The position numbers and the translations under genes are program-made. From CAZXMB01 sp964641715 (GTDB taxonomy: Bacteria > Desulfobacterota > BSN033 > UBA1163), in contig CAZXMB010000004.1 of assembly GCA_964641715.1 (NCBI GenBank), positions 1-35,132 of the forward strand: DNA of 35,132 nucleotides, written 5' to 3'. Of the stretch, positions 34,663 to 35,132 are shown piece after piece; the first letter of the stretch is position 1; each line of letters opens with the position of its first letter. The notes beneath the pieces were generated by a model, which worked only from the letters and a program-made list of their open reading frames with translations, was not told the DNA's origin and searched no databases.

Positions 34663-35087
34663 GTGCGCTGCCGATTTTGTTTATCGATGCCAATCTGATT
34701 ATTTATTCAATCGGCGGCCCTCATCCTCTTCGTGAACCCTGTAAAAAATTTCTTGAAAAAATCAAATCTCGAGAAATACTTGGAGTAACCAACACAGAAG
34801 TTCTCCAGGAGATCCTCTGTCGGTATTTCTCAATCGAACGAGGAACACTCGGCGAAATGGCCTATCAATCGATGATTGAATTCTGTACAGATATTTTCCC
34901 TGTCCGGGTTGTTGACACAGATAAGGCCCTTGAGATTTTAAAAAGGGTTAACGGAATCACATCCCGCGATGCTGTGCATGCCGCCACTATGATCCACAAT
35001 GGAATAGAAGAGATCATCTCCACCGACCCTCACTTCGACCTCATTCAAGAAATCAAAAGAATCGATCCGGCAAAAGTAATAAGATGA
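34653..35087 (+). CDS. PIN-domain toxin (VapC-type ribonuclease)
   Basis: A 144-aa PIN-domain RNase that would cleave RNA when free of its antitoxin. Acidic metal-site residues are visible: Asp12 (FIDANLIIY), Glu49 (NTEVLQEIL), Asp106 (SRDAVHAATM) and Asp125 (STDPHFD). All four are intact, so the enzyme is expected to be active. It overlaps the RHH antitoxin gene, and its stop overlaps the start of a Tat-signal protein gene (ATGA). Confidence 0.9.
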   Translation: MSISALPILFIDANLIIYSIGGPHPLREPCKKFLEKIKSREILGVTNTEVLQEILCRYFSIERGTLGEMAYQSMIEFCTDIFPVRVVDTDKALEILKRVNGITSRDAVHAATMIHNGIEEIISTDPHFDLIQEIKRIDPAKVIR

Positions 35088-35132
35088 AGAGAGTTAGCCG
35101 AAGGGATTTTTTAGAATATACGGGGGTCGCCG
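35084..35132 (+). CDS. Start of a Tat-exported protein (3' truncated by window end)
   Basis: ATG overlaps the PIN toxin stop codon. The first 16 codons read MKRVSRRDFLEYTGVA, a twin-arginine signal motif (SRRDFL) with the beginning of the hydrophobic segment. The mature protein lies outside the window. Tat substrates are often cofactor-containing oxidoreductases, but identity cannot be told. Confidence 0.7.
   Translation, partial: MKRVSRRDFLEYTGVA

Overview
This window looks like the replication-origin region of a Gram-negative bacterial chromosome, probably a metagenome-assembled member of the Deltaproteobacteria/Desulfobacterota (inference). Three things point that way. GyrB is the long type (799 aa) with the extra block found in proteobacterial GyrB. 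KdsA implies lipopolysaccharide synthesis. The gene order dnaA-dnaN-gyrB ... rho-rpmE-prfA-prmC-murA-his, with rpmH-rnpA-yidD-yidC-jag-mnmE on the other side, is typical of that group as I recall it. No rRNA, tRNA or CRISPR array was found.

Layout. 1-1043 (+): 3' part of an AtoE-type short-chain fatty acid transporter, convergent with a two-gene catabolic unit (DapA-like lyase plus aldehyde dehydrogenase, 1108-3609, -). 3985-23107 (-): a long run of housekeeping genes reading away from the origin: dnaA, dnaN, gyrB, rho, rpmE, a DUF1385 membrane protein, prfA, prmC, murA, then a histidine cluster (hisD, hisB, hisH, hisA, hisF) with kdsA, a transaldolase-like fsa and an exported CPIC-motif protein inserted in it, then pgpA and pncC. 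gyrA (23382-25808, -) lies directly upstream of dnaA. From 25971 the direction flips: rpmH, rnpA, yidD, yidC, jag/khpB and mnmE (+). DnaA-box-like sites on both sides of dnaA suggest a bipartite oriC. A perfect parS site (30367-30382) follows mnmE, where mnmG-rsmG-parA-parB often sit, but those genes are absent here.

From 30496 the content is accessory: an exported M6-like metalloprotease homologue with HDIAH in place of HExxH, a frameshifted secreted-protein gene, a B12-binding radical SAM gene overlapping an MBL-fold hydrolase gene, a VapBC-type toxin-antitoxin pair with an operator-like dyad, and the first 16 codons of a Tat-exported protein.

Assembly note: the 100-N gap at 8926-9025 is flanked by the same 55 bases on both sides, so it is almost certainly an unmerged contig overlap with no missing sequence. 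A family of short palindrome-rich repeats (ATTCCGAAATCCGCAATCC type) occurs at three intergenic sites and once in frame inside the radical SAM gene. A different 29-bp palindrome supplies the last codons of hisA.
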